A stretch of 64,000 bases of DNA from Gemmatimonadota bacterium (GCA_029262115.1 JAJCZZ010000084.1:22894-86893); one strand, 5' to 3'. Positions 43,076 to 50,980 are shown, counted from the first letter of the stretch. Program-made: numbers and translations. Notes: a model not told the origin generated them from the sequence alone.

Positions 43076-44406
43076 GACGACGCCCACCGTGGTGGGCCCA
43101 CGTGCTGCTCGCTCTCGTGCTCCGCGGCGACGCTGGAAACGCCTTCCACGGCGATCTGGACGAGCGGTTCGTTCGACGGTACGACCGGGACGGTCTCCGC
43201 GCCGCCCGTCGTTGGTATCGGCGCCAGGTGGTGAGTACCGTGCTGTGAGCCGCGCGCGATCGGATCTCGGCGGTGGGGACGGTCAGCGACCACGCCGCTG
43301 GCAGGGTTCGCCCGGCCGAGATCGCCTCGTCCCGGACGCCAGGGCGCCCCCGATCGCCTCAGGATCGCCCCGAGCGCCTCCGCCGGATGGCCGCGGCGGT
43401 GCGGGTGTCGGCACGCACTCTATGGAGGTCGCCGTCGTTCTCGGTGCCTGCGGTGCTGCTGATGGCGCTTGGCGTGGGGGGCTTTGCCACCGTCTTCACC
43501 CTCGTAGACCACACCCTTCTGCGCCCGCTCCCCGTAACCCGATGCCGATCGGCTGGTGTCGGACGGGGCAACCATTCCGGTCCGGTGGCCAAGGCTCTGC
43601 AGGAGGAGACGAGCGCGTTCGACTCGTGGGCGGTGTCGTTTTCCGATGACACGACGCTCGAGAGCGGGGAGCGTCCGGTGCAGGTCGAGACCGCATCGGT
43701 TTCGGAACGCTTTTTCTCGGTGTTCGGCGCCGTGCCGGAGCGCGGCGGTCTGCTGGTGGCGGAGGACTTCGTGGCCGCAGACGCGGTGGTGGTGTCGGCG
43801 GACGCATGGCGTCGGGCCTTCGGTCGGTACCCGGACCTCATCGGCCGGTCCATCCGTCTCGATGGCCGTTCGTATACGGTCGTGGGGATCCTGGACTCCG
43901 GCTTCCCGCCGCCGAGGGCCGTGCTCCCGGAGCAGGTCGATGTGTGGCGTCCCATCGACTGGAGCGATCCTCGCTACCAACGGCCCGACATGGCCTCGAT
44001 GCAACCCATGGCCCGCATCGCTCCGGGTGTCGAGGCGGCCGCGGCGGCCACCGACCTGGACGCCCTCGCCGACGTCCTCGCGGCGCGGTACCCCGAGAAC
44101 ATGCCGGACGCGAACGGTGTCGCCGAGCCGCTGCCGATGATTCGACTCCGGGACGCGACCGTTCAGCGAGTTCGCGGCGGCCTGGGCCTGCTGTCCGGCG
44201 GTGTCGCGCTTCTCCTCTGCGTGGCGTGCTTGAACGTGGCCCACCTCTTCCTCGCCCGGAGCGTGGCGCGTCTCAGGGAGATGGCCGTGCGCCGCGCCCT
44301 CGGCGCCGATCGGCGGGAATTGCTTCTGCAGGTGGTTATGAAGAGCCTGATCGTGGGGGTGGTCGGCGGCGTGTTGGGAATCGGCCTCGCGATGGGGGCG
44401 TTGGAC
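43072..44406 (+). pseudogene. ADOP-family permease gene, frameshifted and 3-prime truncated
   Basis: Starts at an ATG overlapping the PadR stop. The first frame (43072-43248) has the permease-prefix domain (WWAHVLLALVLRGDAGNAF, DLDERFVRRYDRDGLRAAR) and then stops. In another frame from ~43370 follow AVRVSARTLWRSPSFSVPA, VGGFATVFTLVDHTLLRPL, the MacB-like periplasmic domain and membrane helices (GGLGLLSGGVALLLCVACL; NVAHLFLARSVARLREMAV; RRALGADRRELLLQVV). At 44406 the gene is cut and joins XRE-type sequence on the other strand. Both defects make it non-functional. Confidence 0.72.
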
Positions 44407-44411
44407 TGCGA

Positions 44412-44691
44412 ACCTTCCTTCCGGGAAGCTCGCCGTGATCTCCAATTCTCCCTCCATCGCCTCCACAAAGCGACGAAGCGAGCTTAGGCACATGTCGGTC
44501 CGGCGTTCCAGCTTCGAGATCGTCGCCTGGTTGAGACCCAGCACATCCGCGAGCTCTTCCTGGGACAACGCGCGAGCCTGTCGGAGTTCCTGGAGGGGAA
44601 GCTCTGCCAAGAGTTCCTCGGTGCGTTTCCGGATGCGATCCTGCCGCTTCTTCGGCATCGCCTCACGAACCGCTCGGAATGAAGTCGCCAT
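44412..44691 (-). pseudogene. XRE-family antitoxin, C-terminus lost at a junction
   Basis: From the ATG at 44691: FRAVREAMPKKRQDRIRKR, ELLAELPLQELRQARALSQ, EELADVLGLNQATISKLER (HTH) and SSLRRFVEAMEGELEITAS. At FPEGRFAV the homology ends and the frame runs on into antisense permease sequence down to 43420. The expected short C-terminal tail is missing. The DNA-binding domain is intact, so an extended protein may still be made. Confidence 0.65.
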
Positions 44692-44756
44692 CAGATCAAG
44701 TCTTCCTTCTCGAGGATCTCAAGATGCTCGTCGTAGAGGTCATCCGCCTTCGGCAC
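44691..44756 (-). pseudogene. HigB-like toxin C-terminal remnant
   Basis: Just upstream of the XRE gene, VPKADDLYDEHLEILEKED encodes the last ~21 residues of a RelE/HigB-type toxin whose usual C-terminus is ADRLYDEHL-like. The remainder is absent beyond 44760. It was the toxin partner of the antitoxin at 44412-44691. Confidence 0.5.
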
Positions 44757-44882
44757 GTGTTGTTAACTGAAGGCCCGTGGCCAAGGCTTGCCCTCAACGG
44801 CCACTCAGCCACATCGTTCACCCATTCGCGAACCCAGGGTGTATCAACAGTATCACCCAGAATCTCCGGGCCTGCTCCGCTC

Positions 44883-45101
44883 ATGACAGAACTCCTTCGC
44901 AAAGCGTTTGAAGAAGCGTCCAAGCTACCTCCCCAGGAGCAAGATGCCCTCGCGTCTGTTCTCCTTGACGAGATAGACGGCGAGCAGGAGTGGGACAGCG
45001 CCCTGACGGAGACCCAGGACAGACTCGCTTCGCTGGCGGACGCCGCTCTCGCCGAGCACCGCGCCGGCAAGACTGACACGCTCGATCCTGAGAAGATGTG
45101 A
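44883..45101 (+). CDS. RelB-like antitoxin
   Basis: 72 residues from the ATG at 44883: helical and acidic (ELLRKAFEEASKLPPQEQD, ALASVLLDEIDGEQEWDSA), followed by a basic tail. This pattern is typical of small addiction-module antitoxins. It overlaps the GTG of the downstream toxin by 4 bp. Confidence 0.7.
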   Translation: MTELLRKAFEEASKLPPQEQDALASVLLDEIDGEQEWDSALTETQDRLASLADAALAEHRAGKTDTLDPEKM

Positions 45102-45367
45102 CGTCCACGACCACTTCCGCCTTCAGGAAGTGCTTCGAGGGCCTCCCACAGCGAATCCAGGTTCGTGCTCGGCAAGCGTATCTGATGTTCTCGGAGGACC
45201 CTTCGCATCCGGGCTTGAACTTCAAGCAAGTTCACGCGTCTCGTCCCATCTTCTCCGCCCGCGTCTCCTTGGGCTACCGAGCCCTCGCCGTTCGAGAAGG
45301 CGATACTCTGATCTGGTTCTGGATCGGTTCTCACGCCAACTACGACAAGTTGCTCCCGCGTCTGTAG
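45098..45367 (+). CDS. RelE/ParE-family toxin
   Basis: 89 residues, GTG start overlapping the antitoxin stop. Pattern: AFRKCFEGLPQRIQVRARQ, PGLNFKQVHASRPIFSARV, SLGYRALAVREGDTLIWFW and IGSHANYDKLLPRL at the C-terminus. This is the fold of RelE/ParE proteins that act on ribosomes or gyrase; which target applies is not determinable. The pair appears intact. Confidence 0.8.
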   Translation: MTSTTTSAFRKCFEGLPQRIQVRARQAYLMFSEDPSHPGLNFKQVHASRPIFSARVSLGYRALAVREGDTLIWFWIGSHANYDKLLPRL

Positions 45368-45456
45368 GTCTCTCCCCCGGTCGCCCGGCTACCCGCGTAT
45401 TAATCTGTACATACGCGCGAACAAGGCGGTCCGTCCGACGGACCCCTGAAGGGCTT

Positions 45457-45509
45457 TCAGATAGACACGATGGAAGGGCTGGCCTCCAGCGGTCGACGCG
45501 GATTAGCGT
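45457..45509 (-). repeat. 53-bp repeat, copy A (next to IS110-type element)
   Basis: Begins TCAGATAGACACGATGGAAG and ends GACGCGGATTAGCGT. It matches 48093-48145 at 52 of 53 positions, in the same orientation. Both copies end at the same point of an attC-like core (ACGCTAATCC on the minus strand). Here the core is interrupted by the IS110-type element; at 48145 it continues into an attC-like arm. Confidence 0.75.
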
Positions 45510-46505
45510 CACCAGGAGGCAACACCAGAGCCACATGCGGATTTGATCCGCAGCCAACAGGAGACCAGCCCCATGTCCTCATCCCACAACTTCTGGCTCG
45601 GCATGGACGTCCACAAGGAGTCCGTCACCATCGCCGTGTTCCGCGACCGCGACGCCGAGCCCCTGCGCGTCGATCGCCTGCCCTACGATCTCAAGAAGAT
45701 CCGCCGCTACGTTCAGCGTCTGCAGGCCGAAGACAGCGTTCGCGCATGGTACGAAGCTTCGGGCGCTGGCTACGTGCTTCCAGCGCGAGATCGTCAAGTC
45801 CCGCCACTACATCCTCAAGTTCATGCGCCGGCGTGGCTTCATCTACGGGACGGCACCCACTGGACCGTGCGCCATCTCAACTGGATCCGCCAGGTTCTCG
45901 CCCCCGGCACTCTGGCCGAGGAGGATTACACGGTCCTCTCCGAGTACCTCGCCCTCCCCTGAGTTCAAGCTCCAGCGCCGCGACGACCTCGACCGACGGA
46001 TCGCCGAGCTCGCCCTCACCCCTCGCTACAAACCCACCGTCGGCGCCTCCCTCCGCATGCGCCAACAGGGTCAGGATCCTGACGTGATCCGCCACGCCTG
46101 GACGTGTCAGCATCGCCTCGACACCCTCTTCCACCGGCTCGCCGCCACGAAGCCCAAACAGGTGGCCGCCATCGCCGGCGCCCGTGAGATGGTCGGCTTC
46201 CTCTGGGCCGTCCTGCACGACATCGACGTCGCCACCCTCCAGGAGGATATGACCTCAGCCGCCTGACCCATTAACTCGAGATCATGGAGTCCCGGGGCAC
46301 GATAGGAGAACGCCCCCAAACGTTCTGGGGTCCGGCTTCTCGCCCAATCCCCGTGTATAGACTCCGGCCAGCTCCCGACGAATCCGTCTCCTGGCGCTCT
46401 GGACCCCGCGCCTAACCACCGTATATCAGCAGGATTCATCGTCGAAGACGCCAGGGGCTACTCTCTCGCCTTTCCTCAACCTTGACAGGCCCCTTCCATA
46501 TCAAC
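45510..46505 (+). mobile_element. Decayed IS110/IS1111-type element
   Basis: Transposase pieces in several frames: WLGMDVHKESVTIAVFRDR (start of the DEDD domain, from 45573), then ILKFMRRRGFIYG, HWTVRHLNWIRQVLAPGTL, FKLQRRDDLDRRIAELALT and the C-terminal KQVAAIAGAREMVGFLWAV ending at 46266. Internal deletions and frameshifts make it inactive. Left non-coding sequence is ~60 bp; the right one (46267-46505, containing TTGACA at 46482) is longer, as in IS1111-group elements. Ends inferred from flanks: the left is at the 53-bp repeat and the right meets an attC core at 46503, suggesting insertion into attC. Confidence 0.6.
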
Positions 46506-46626
46506 GTTCAAAGTCTCAGGCGTGCCTGTTCCAGCGAGGGCCGAGCGAAGCGACGCCCCGAGTGAACGGGCATGCCCCGAAGGGCCGCGCCCGCACAGCG
46601 GGCGCGAGCTGAGACTGTTTGTTATG
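46501..46626 (-). repeat. attC-like site after the DUF2442-XRE gene
   Basis: Read on the minus strand: ATAAC core (its TAA is also the stop codon of the preceding gene), AAACA, GTCTCAG, a long imperfect palindrome, CTGAGAC, TTTGAAC and GTTGAT core. The 7-bp GTCTCAG/CTGAGAC arms and the AAC/GTT cores are perfect. This fits the attC layout in 126 bases and places the gene at 46622-47500 in the position of a cassette ORF. The right core adjoins the IS110-type element. Confidence 0.62.
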
Positions 46627-47500
46627 TGACGGCCGCGGGCGCCTTGGGATCTCTCGAGATGGAGGCGCCGTCCACTGGTTGGTCCTTCCACGAAGAGAGG
46701 AGACGCCCGAGCTCGTCCAAGAAGTCGGTGATCGTTAGATCGAAGGAGCGCGCGAAGTGCTCCGCCGCGGCAGCGGTTAGCCGGGACTCGGCGTTTTCCA
46801 GCCGACTGACCTGCCTCTCCCCAACACCGTCAATGTCCGCCTGCCTCAGCCCTCGTTGTTCGCGCATGTACTTCAGAGCTACTGCGGTGCTTTCAGAACG
46901 AAAGCGCTCGATCTCGATTTCGGCAAGTTGCGACGGATCGACCGCCTGAAGGAGTTGGGATGGGCCGATGTGAATATCTGTGTCAGGCCACGTTATGAAC
47001 GAACCGTCTATGTCGACCTCTAGCTTCTTCAATTGCTCAGATGCAAGTGATCGGATCGAGGGCACCTGATCGACGGGGAAATCACGGATCGTGAGGTCCC
47101 CCATGAAAACCGTCAACGTCGAACCGACGACGTACGCGTCAATCACGCCTTCATAGGGTTGCGCCCGCTGGGGGGCAATGACCCATCGGCGCACGCTTCC
47201 GATGTCGTCGGTTAGGAAGAGCCGTTGGTCGGGCTTGCGAAGCCGAAGCAGAGTCGGGATACGCATCGCAGCCCCGAGCGCAAGATCGAGGATCACGAGA
47301 AAACGTGTCTCGGAGTCCATCCACGTGGGTAGGGCATGTCCTGCAACAAGCTCACTTGCCAGGAGGCAAACGGAGCTGCTCGCTCCAAAACCACCATCGT
47401 CCCTTCCGTCCCGCAATAGCCCCTGACAGGCCTGGGACAGTATGGGCGGGAGGTCAGCAAGCTTCAAGACAGACTCGGACGCGTACCATCTAACCATCAT
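46622..47500 (-). CDS. DUF2442-XRE protein with large N-terminal extension
   Basis: 292 residues. The C-terminal half is the DUF2442-HTH fusion: DIDGSFITWPDTDIHIGPS, QLLQAVDPSQLAEIEIERF, then HTH LRQADIDGVGERQVSRLEN and AAAAEHFARSFDLTITDFL. The N-terminal ~150 residues (YASESVLKLADLPPILSQA, LVILDLALGAAMRIPTLLR) are not part of that family. DUF2442 genes usually pair with DUF4160 genes, as here: the start overlaps the upstream gene's stop by 4 bp. Probable antitoxin-type regulator. Confidence 0.7.
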   Translation of the reverse strand: MMVRWYASESVLKLADLPPILSQACQGLLRDGRDDGGFGASSSVCLLASELVAGHALPTWMDSETRFLVILDLALGAAMRIPTLLRLRKPDQRLFLTDDIGSVRRWVIAPQRAQPYEGVIDAYVVGSTLTVFMGDLTIRDFPVDQVPSIRSLASEQLKKLEVDIDGSFITWPDTDIHIGPSQLLQAVDPSQLAEIEIERFRSESTAVALKYMREQRGLRQADIDGVGERQVSRLENAESRLTAAAAEHFARSFDLTITDFLDELGRLLSSWKDQPVDGASISRDPKAPAAVT

Positions 47501-47688
47501 TCATCTCCACCCTGGTGGACCTTCTGGCTCCACTCCTGAAGCAGTTCGGCTCGATGTTCCTTGGCCAAGCCAAGCAGGGCCCTCCGGATCCGCCCCGGCA
47601 CCCTCTTCAATTCAAGAACCACCTCGACCTGAGGAGGTTCAAGGAGGAAGTAGACACGGACCTCCCACTCACCGGAAAGAACTGGCAT
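47497..47688 (-). CDS. DUF4160-like small protein (partner of DUF2442)
   Basis: 63 residues from an ATG at 47688 (MPVLSGEWEVRVYFLLEPP). It ends LAKEHRAELLQEWSQKVHQ, the NxxELLxxW end typical of DUF4160. It overlaps the DUF2442-XRE gene by 4 bp, and the DUF4160/DUF2442 pair is widespread as a putative toxin-antitoxin module. The usual HVHV motif is replaced by QVEVVLEL. Confidence 0.55.
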   Translation of the reverse strand: MPVLSGEWEVRVYFLLEPPQVEVVLELKRVPGRIRRALLGLAKEHRAELLQEWSQKVHQGGDE

Positions 47689-47785
47689 GGAAATAAGCTG
47701 GTCGATGATCGTCGCTGTAGAACCAGCATCGACAACCAGCAAGGTGGAAGGCCTCAACGATCGGCATCGAGAGCCAATGGACTCC

Positions 47786-48016
47786 TCAGCCCTTCGGAGG
47801 AAAAGGGTCGTTCCCGTAGGAATTGCGCTCTCGAATCCTCCCGTCCCGGCCATGAATGAGCACTTCCGCTTGCTTGTTCTTGGCGATCCTAGTCGCGGCG
47901 TCAACGGCGTCCTTCTGAGTGCGAAACCGCTTCGTGTCACGCTCGTTCCCCTCTCCACGAACGGCCCACTCACCGTCGCGCGGAACGACGTGCTGACTCT
48001 TGCTCCGCTTCGGCAT
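47786..48016 (-). CDS. DUF2188-domain small protein
   Basis: 76 residues from an ATG at 48016, preceded by GGAGG. The sequence SQHVVPRDGEWAVRGEGNE, RFRTQKDAVDAATRIAKNK and EVLIHGRDGRIRERNSYG is the DUF2188 pattern (YqkB/SSO-like small basic proteins). Function unknown. With the two genes downstream it probably makes one three-gene cassette. Confidence 0.8.
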   Translation of the reverse strand: MPKRSKSQHVVPRDGEWAVRGEGNERDTKRFRTQKDAVDAATRIAKNKQAEVLIHGRDGRIRERNSYGNDPFPPKG

Positions 48017-48092
48017 CCTCCACCTCCAGTCGGTAACCAGACATGTAATAGGTGTAGCATTCTGTGCATGTCTGGTCAAGGCCAGAAGGCTG

Positions 48093-48145
48093 TCAGATAG
48101 ACACGATGGAAGGGTTGGCCTCCAGCGGTCGACGCGGATTAGCGT
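48093..48145 (-). repeat. 53-bp repeat, copy B
   Basis: Same sequence as 45457-45509 with one C/T difference. It lies just upstream of the DUF2188 gene (minus strand) and directly against the attC-like core at 48139, so it corresponds to the first bases of a cassette after the recombination point. Confidence 0.75.
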
Positions 48146-48423
48146 TCTAAGTTGCCGGCGCGGCGCTCCACGGACGTTCACGAGTCATGCATCGCTTGAC
48201 CCTGGCCTACCCATCGACCCGCCCGAAAAGCCTAAGCGCCGTGCTTCAGTGGAGCGAACGAAGCGAAGCGCAGTGAGCGTAACCGGAAACCGCATTGTCA
48301 TCTGCCGTCGCACCAGATCCGCCAGACGGCCCCACTGACACCGTCGCACTCGATCTCGGTGCGTCGGCACCATCACGTCGCCCTCAAGAGTGAGCCTCGG
48401 CCGCGCAGCGCCACCGCGTTACC
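48139..48423 (-). repeat. Long attC-like site (weak)
   Basis: On the minus strand GTAAC (overlapping the TAA stop of the gene at 48419) is followed by GGCGCTGCGC; at the far end GCGCCGCGCC, then GGCAACTTAGAAC and GCTAAT. The inner arms pair at 9 of 10 positions and the outer cores are AAC and GCTA rather than GTTA. The interior holds ACGCTCACTGCG-type sequence seen in the site at 30207. At 285 bp it is long for an attC. Confidence 0.4.
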
Positions 48424-48862
48424 TCCCGATCAGCCCATGACGAGAACGGTATTGGTAGACGGCCGTCTTCGCTTGCCCGTAGCTGTAACCCAGACCCTCT
48501 AGGTACTTGACGCAGTCCCGGGGTGCCTTGGCCTTGGCACCAAAGGCAGTGAGGAGTCGCTCGTACTGTTCCTGGCTTCCAGGCTTCGTCGCCTCTTCGT
48601 CGCCGTGATGATGCAGGAAGACATAGGCCCCGTTCTTGGCTTGGCCGACCGTTGCCCCATGATCAATCAATAGTTCCTGGCACTGAGTATGGCCGAGTGC
48701 GCGGCGACGAGCACCGTGGCTGCTGAGCACCCGGTTGTACTCTGGCTGGCCAAATCGCCTGATGTGGTCACACATCATTGATAGCGGCTCGGACCGTATC
48801 GTTCCTCGGGTCACGCATAGGTTGCTCCGGATTCCTAAGGGATCTGCCGGAGCATCGGTCAA
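48419..48862 (-). CDS. Hypothetical protein with internal tandem duplication
   Basis: 147 residues, or ~119 if started at the internal MM (48778). Two ~45-residue units can be aligned: YNRVLSSHGARRRALGHTQ, LLIDHGATVGQAKNGAYVF and then YERLLTAFGAKAKAPRDCV, LEGLGYSYGQAKTAVYQYR. Shared are the Tyr-x-Arg-x-Leu start, a central Cys, Gly-x-x-x-Gly-Gln-Ala-Lys-x-x-x-Tyr and a closing His-Gly. No known family; probably a small DNA- or protein-binding helical repeat. It is a likely cassette gene. Confidence 0.5.
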   Translation of the reverse strand: MTDAPADPLGIRSNLCVTRGTIRSEPLSMMCDHIRRFGQPEYNRVLSSHGARRRALGHTQCQELLIDHGATVGQAKNGAYVFLHHHGDEEATKPGSQEQYERLLTAFGAKAKAPRDCVKYLEGLGYSYGQAKTAVYQYRSRHGLIGR

Positions 48863-49114
48863 ATGTCGATGAGAATCAACAATGTGGGATCAAGTCCACT
48901 TTTTTGGGCAAGTGCGCGTGACTCGGGGATCTTCCACTTGGCTTCCGTTGACTCGGCAACGGGGTCATGTCGATGACACATAACTGTCGATCGCCGACGA
49001 CGACTACATGGATGGGGCGGCCGAGGCGCTCACCGTCCGCGGGGGCTCCCGTCCGCGCCCCTCAGGCGTCGCCGGCCGCCATGGGCGAGCGGGCGGGTAA
49101 GGGCTCGGTCGAGC

Positions 49115-49576
49115 TCAGCCCTCCAGGAGCTCCGGTCGGTCGCCCTCGGAAAGCTCGGCATGACGGGCGAGCGCCACCGCACCCGGTGCGGAGATCCCCC
49201 CGAGCAGAGCGGTCAGGCCCATGGCGCCGAGGATGTCGATGAAGGTGGTGCCTACAGAGAACATCCCCAGCGGAACAAACAGCAGCGGTACCGCCGCCGA
49301 TCCGAGAACACCCCAGAGCGCCATCTTCTTGAGTGAGAGCTGATCCAGCCGCTTCCGCCCCTCGGTCAAAGCCAGGAGCTTTCCGAACCCGACGCCGGAC
49401 ACGAAGCCGTACATCCCCATACCCAGGGCCCAGGTCGTAATCGGGTTGTACCAGAGCCAAGCGTCCGTCATGAAGCCGAGGAGGACGCCGATGACGCCGC
49501 CCACCATGGCCCATAGCGCGCCCCAGGTGAGGCCGACGCCCAGTAGGCCGCGTGCTTTTCGGAGTAGCTCGTCCAT
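49115..49576 (-). CDS. Gly-rich membrane protein of unknown function
   Basis: 153 residues from the ATG at 49576 (MDELLRKARGLLGVGLTWG). Four hydrophobic segments can be counted, including ALWAMVGGVIGVLLGFM, ALGMGMYGFVSGVGFGKLL and GVLGSAAVPLLFVPLGMF, many with GxxxG patterns. The last 20 residues are hydrophilic and acidic. No function assigned. The 252 bp before its stop (48863-49114) contain nothing recognisable. Confidence 0.55.
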   Translation of the reverse strand: MDELLRKARGLLGVGLTWGALWAMVGGVIGVLLGFMTDAWLWYNPITTWALGMGMYGFVSGVGFGKLLALTEGRKRLDQLSLKKMALWGVLGSAAVPLLFVPLGMFSVGTTFIDILGAMGLTALLGGISAPGAVALARHAELSEGDRPELLEG

Positions 49577-49787
49577 GGGACTCCCCTGCCCGTTCCCGTC
49601 CGTGTCGTATAGGTATGGGACACCGTGAGAGGGAGGGAGGTTCACCGGAGGGAGCTCACCGGAACGGCCCCATGGTGGCCCCCTCCGATCGAGTAGGTTA
49701 CCTGGAACCCCATTCCCTGGAGGCGAAACGAGGGATCCCAATGAGCCGGTCGAAGGTCACGACAGCATTCAAGACGATTGCCTCCCA

Positions 49788-49946
49788 ATGAAGGAGGGGG
49801 GCCTCCGCCCAGTCGAGATCTGGGTGCCCGACATCCGTTCGGCGGCGTTCCAAGAGGAAGCCCGCCGACAGGTGCTCGCGGTCGTGTCCAGTCGCCGGGA
49901 GGCGGAGGACCAGGCGTTCATCGATGCGGTGGGTGGGTGGGGGTAG
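49788..49946 (+). CDS. MazE-like (DUF3018) antitoxin, shortened
   Basis: 52 residues from an ATG at 49788: GGLRPVEIWVPDIRSAAFQ, EEARRQVLAVVSSRREAED, QAFIDAVGGWG. This is the DUF3018 antitoxin core; family members usually have ~15 more N-terminal residues, and upstream sequence does not supply them. It overlaps the MazF remnant by 10 bp. Confidence 0.6.
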   Translation: MKEGGLRPVEIWVPDIRSAAFQEEARRQVLAVVSSRREAEDQAFIDAVGGWG

Positions 49947-50014
49947 AGCAGCGCGGCGAGATCTGGACCGTATCCGGTGGGACCTTACGCGACCACTACC
50001 GTCGTGAGAGGTGA
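49937..50014 (+). pseudogene. MazF N-terminal remnant
   Basis: The frame VGVEQRGEIWTVSGG is the highly conserved start of MazF endoribonucleases, but after it comes TLRDHYRRER and a stop at 50014; the remaining ~90 residues including the catalytic Thr are missing. The toxin is dead by truncation. Confidence 0.6.
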
Positions 50015-50018
50015 ACCG

Positions 50019-50651
50019 TCAGGTGGGGACCGATCGCCTCAGAGTCACGCACCGATCTCGAACTGCAATCCTCAGAGGATCGAGGCCAATTCGATTGATC
50101 CATTCGCCCATCTGAATCCATGAGAACTCTTCGGGGAGTTCGAGCTCAGGAAGGTGCGAAAAACGTTGTCCCTTCCGCGTCGAGAGATAGAGCGTGTCGA
50201 ACAACGCCTTCTCCGGTGTTGCGATATCAAAATTTCCTGTTCCTCGGTACGGTCCGAAGCCATCGTATAGATCGGATTGAATCTGGTGGAAGCCGTAATG
50301 TCCCACCGGCGTGACCAGATCTGCGCGTTGCGTGGTCGCCATCACGTGTATCACGCGGGGGATCCGGTCGATCATCCCATGCAGGTCCAGCGCGGATACG
50401 AGAGACACGTATCCTTCCTCGTCGCCGGAGAAAAGGCGAGGCACTACCGCGTACGGCGAAAAGTCGGGGTGATTCGGAATGGCCCAAAGGCCGCGTCGCA
50501 CCCTCGTGACCATTCCCTCCTCTTCTAGACGTGCCAAGTCGCGAGATGCGTTTGACGGACGCACCCCTGCAGCTTCAGCGACCTCTGCCGTCGTGAAGAC
50601 CGGCGAGGTGAGTAGCATTTCTGTCCAGATCGCCCTCCCTACGCTCGTCAT
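50019..50651 (-). CDS. AbiEi-type antitoxin (type IV toxin-antitoxin)
   Basis: 210 residues. The N-terminal winged helix (TEMLLTSPVFTTAEVAEAA, RPSNASRDLARLEEEGMVT, RVRRGLWAI) represses its operon in characterised AbiE systems. The C-terminal antitoxin domain follows (YVSLVSALDLHGMIDRIPR, ATPEKALFDTLYLSTRKGQ). The gene is intact and overlaps the end of the upstream toxin relic by 4 bp. Confidence 0.8.
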   Translation of the reverse strand: MTSVGRAIWTEMLLTSPVFTTAEVAEAAGVRPSNASRDLARLEEEGMVTRVRRGLWAIPNHPDFSPYAVVPRLFSGDEEGYVSLVSALDLHGMIDRIPRVIHVMATTQRADLVTPVGHYGFHQIQSDLYDGFGPYRGTGNFDIATPEKALFDTLYLSTRKGQRFSHLPELELPEEFSWIQMGEWINRIGLDPLRIAVRDRCVTLRRSVPT

Positions 50652-50952
50652 GGTCCCCCCGTCCGCTCAATGACAGCCTCGATCAGCGCTGCCGCCTCAA
50701 GACGGACCTGATCCCATGCGCCCTCGCTGCCGTACGTGTCACGTGCATTGGCGGCCAGGAACTCTATCACCTGGCCCTCGTACTCCGCGAAGGTGATCGA
50801 TAAGGCCCTCTCGTGCGCGGAGTCCAACCGATCCCGCTTCGCTCCACCTCCAGCGCGACCGCCTCTCCGTCGCGGACCTTCCCAAGCTCCTCGAGAAAGA
50901 GAAGGTGAACCACCTCTCGGGCGGAAATGGCTGTGAGCGGCGCCCTTCGCAT
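50648..50952 (-). pseudogene. AbiEii-type nucleotidyltransferase toxin with internal deletion
   Basis: The N-terminal part MRRAPLTAISAREVVHLLF, LEELGKVRDGEAVALE is read from 50952; after about 40 residues the frame breaks and the C-terminal piece RLDSAHERALSITFAEYEG, QVIEFLAANARDTYG appears in another frame, ending at 50648. The nucleotidyltransferase core (GGTxLxxxxxxxR and D-x-D motifs) is absent. About 600 bp are missing relative to normal AbiEii genes, so the toxin is inactive while the antitoxin remains. Confidence 0.6.
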
Positions 50953-50980
50953 TATACGTTCCAAGTATCAATAATTGATA
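50951..50980 (-). promoter_or_regulatory. Promoter/operator of the AbiE operon
   Basis: A perfect inverted repeat TATCAA-TAA-TTGATA (50966-50980) lies next to TATAAT on the minus strand (50951-50956). AbiEi antitoxins bind inverted repeats in their own promoter, so this is a probable autoregulation site. The bases are clearly more AT-rich than the surroundings. Confidence 0.5.

Noticed and set aside
44760..44815. GTTAACTGAAGG...CTCAACGGCC as an attC site
   Set aside because: The cores are in the wrong order (GTT before AAC on either strand), and no pairing inner arms were found.
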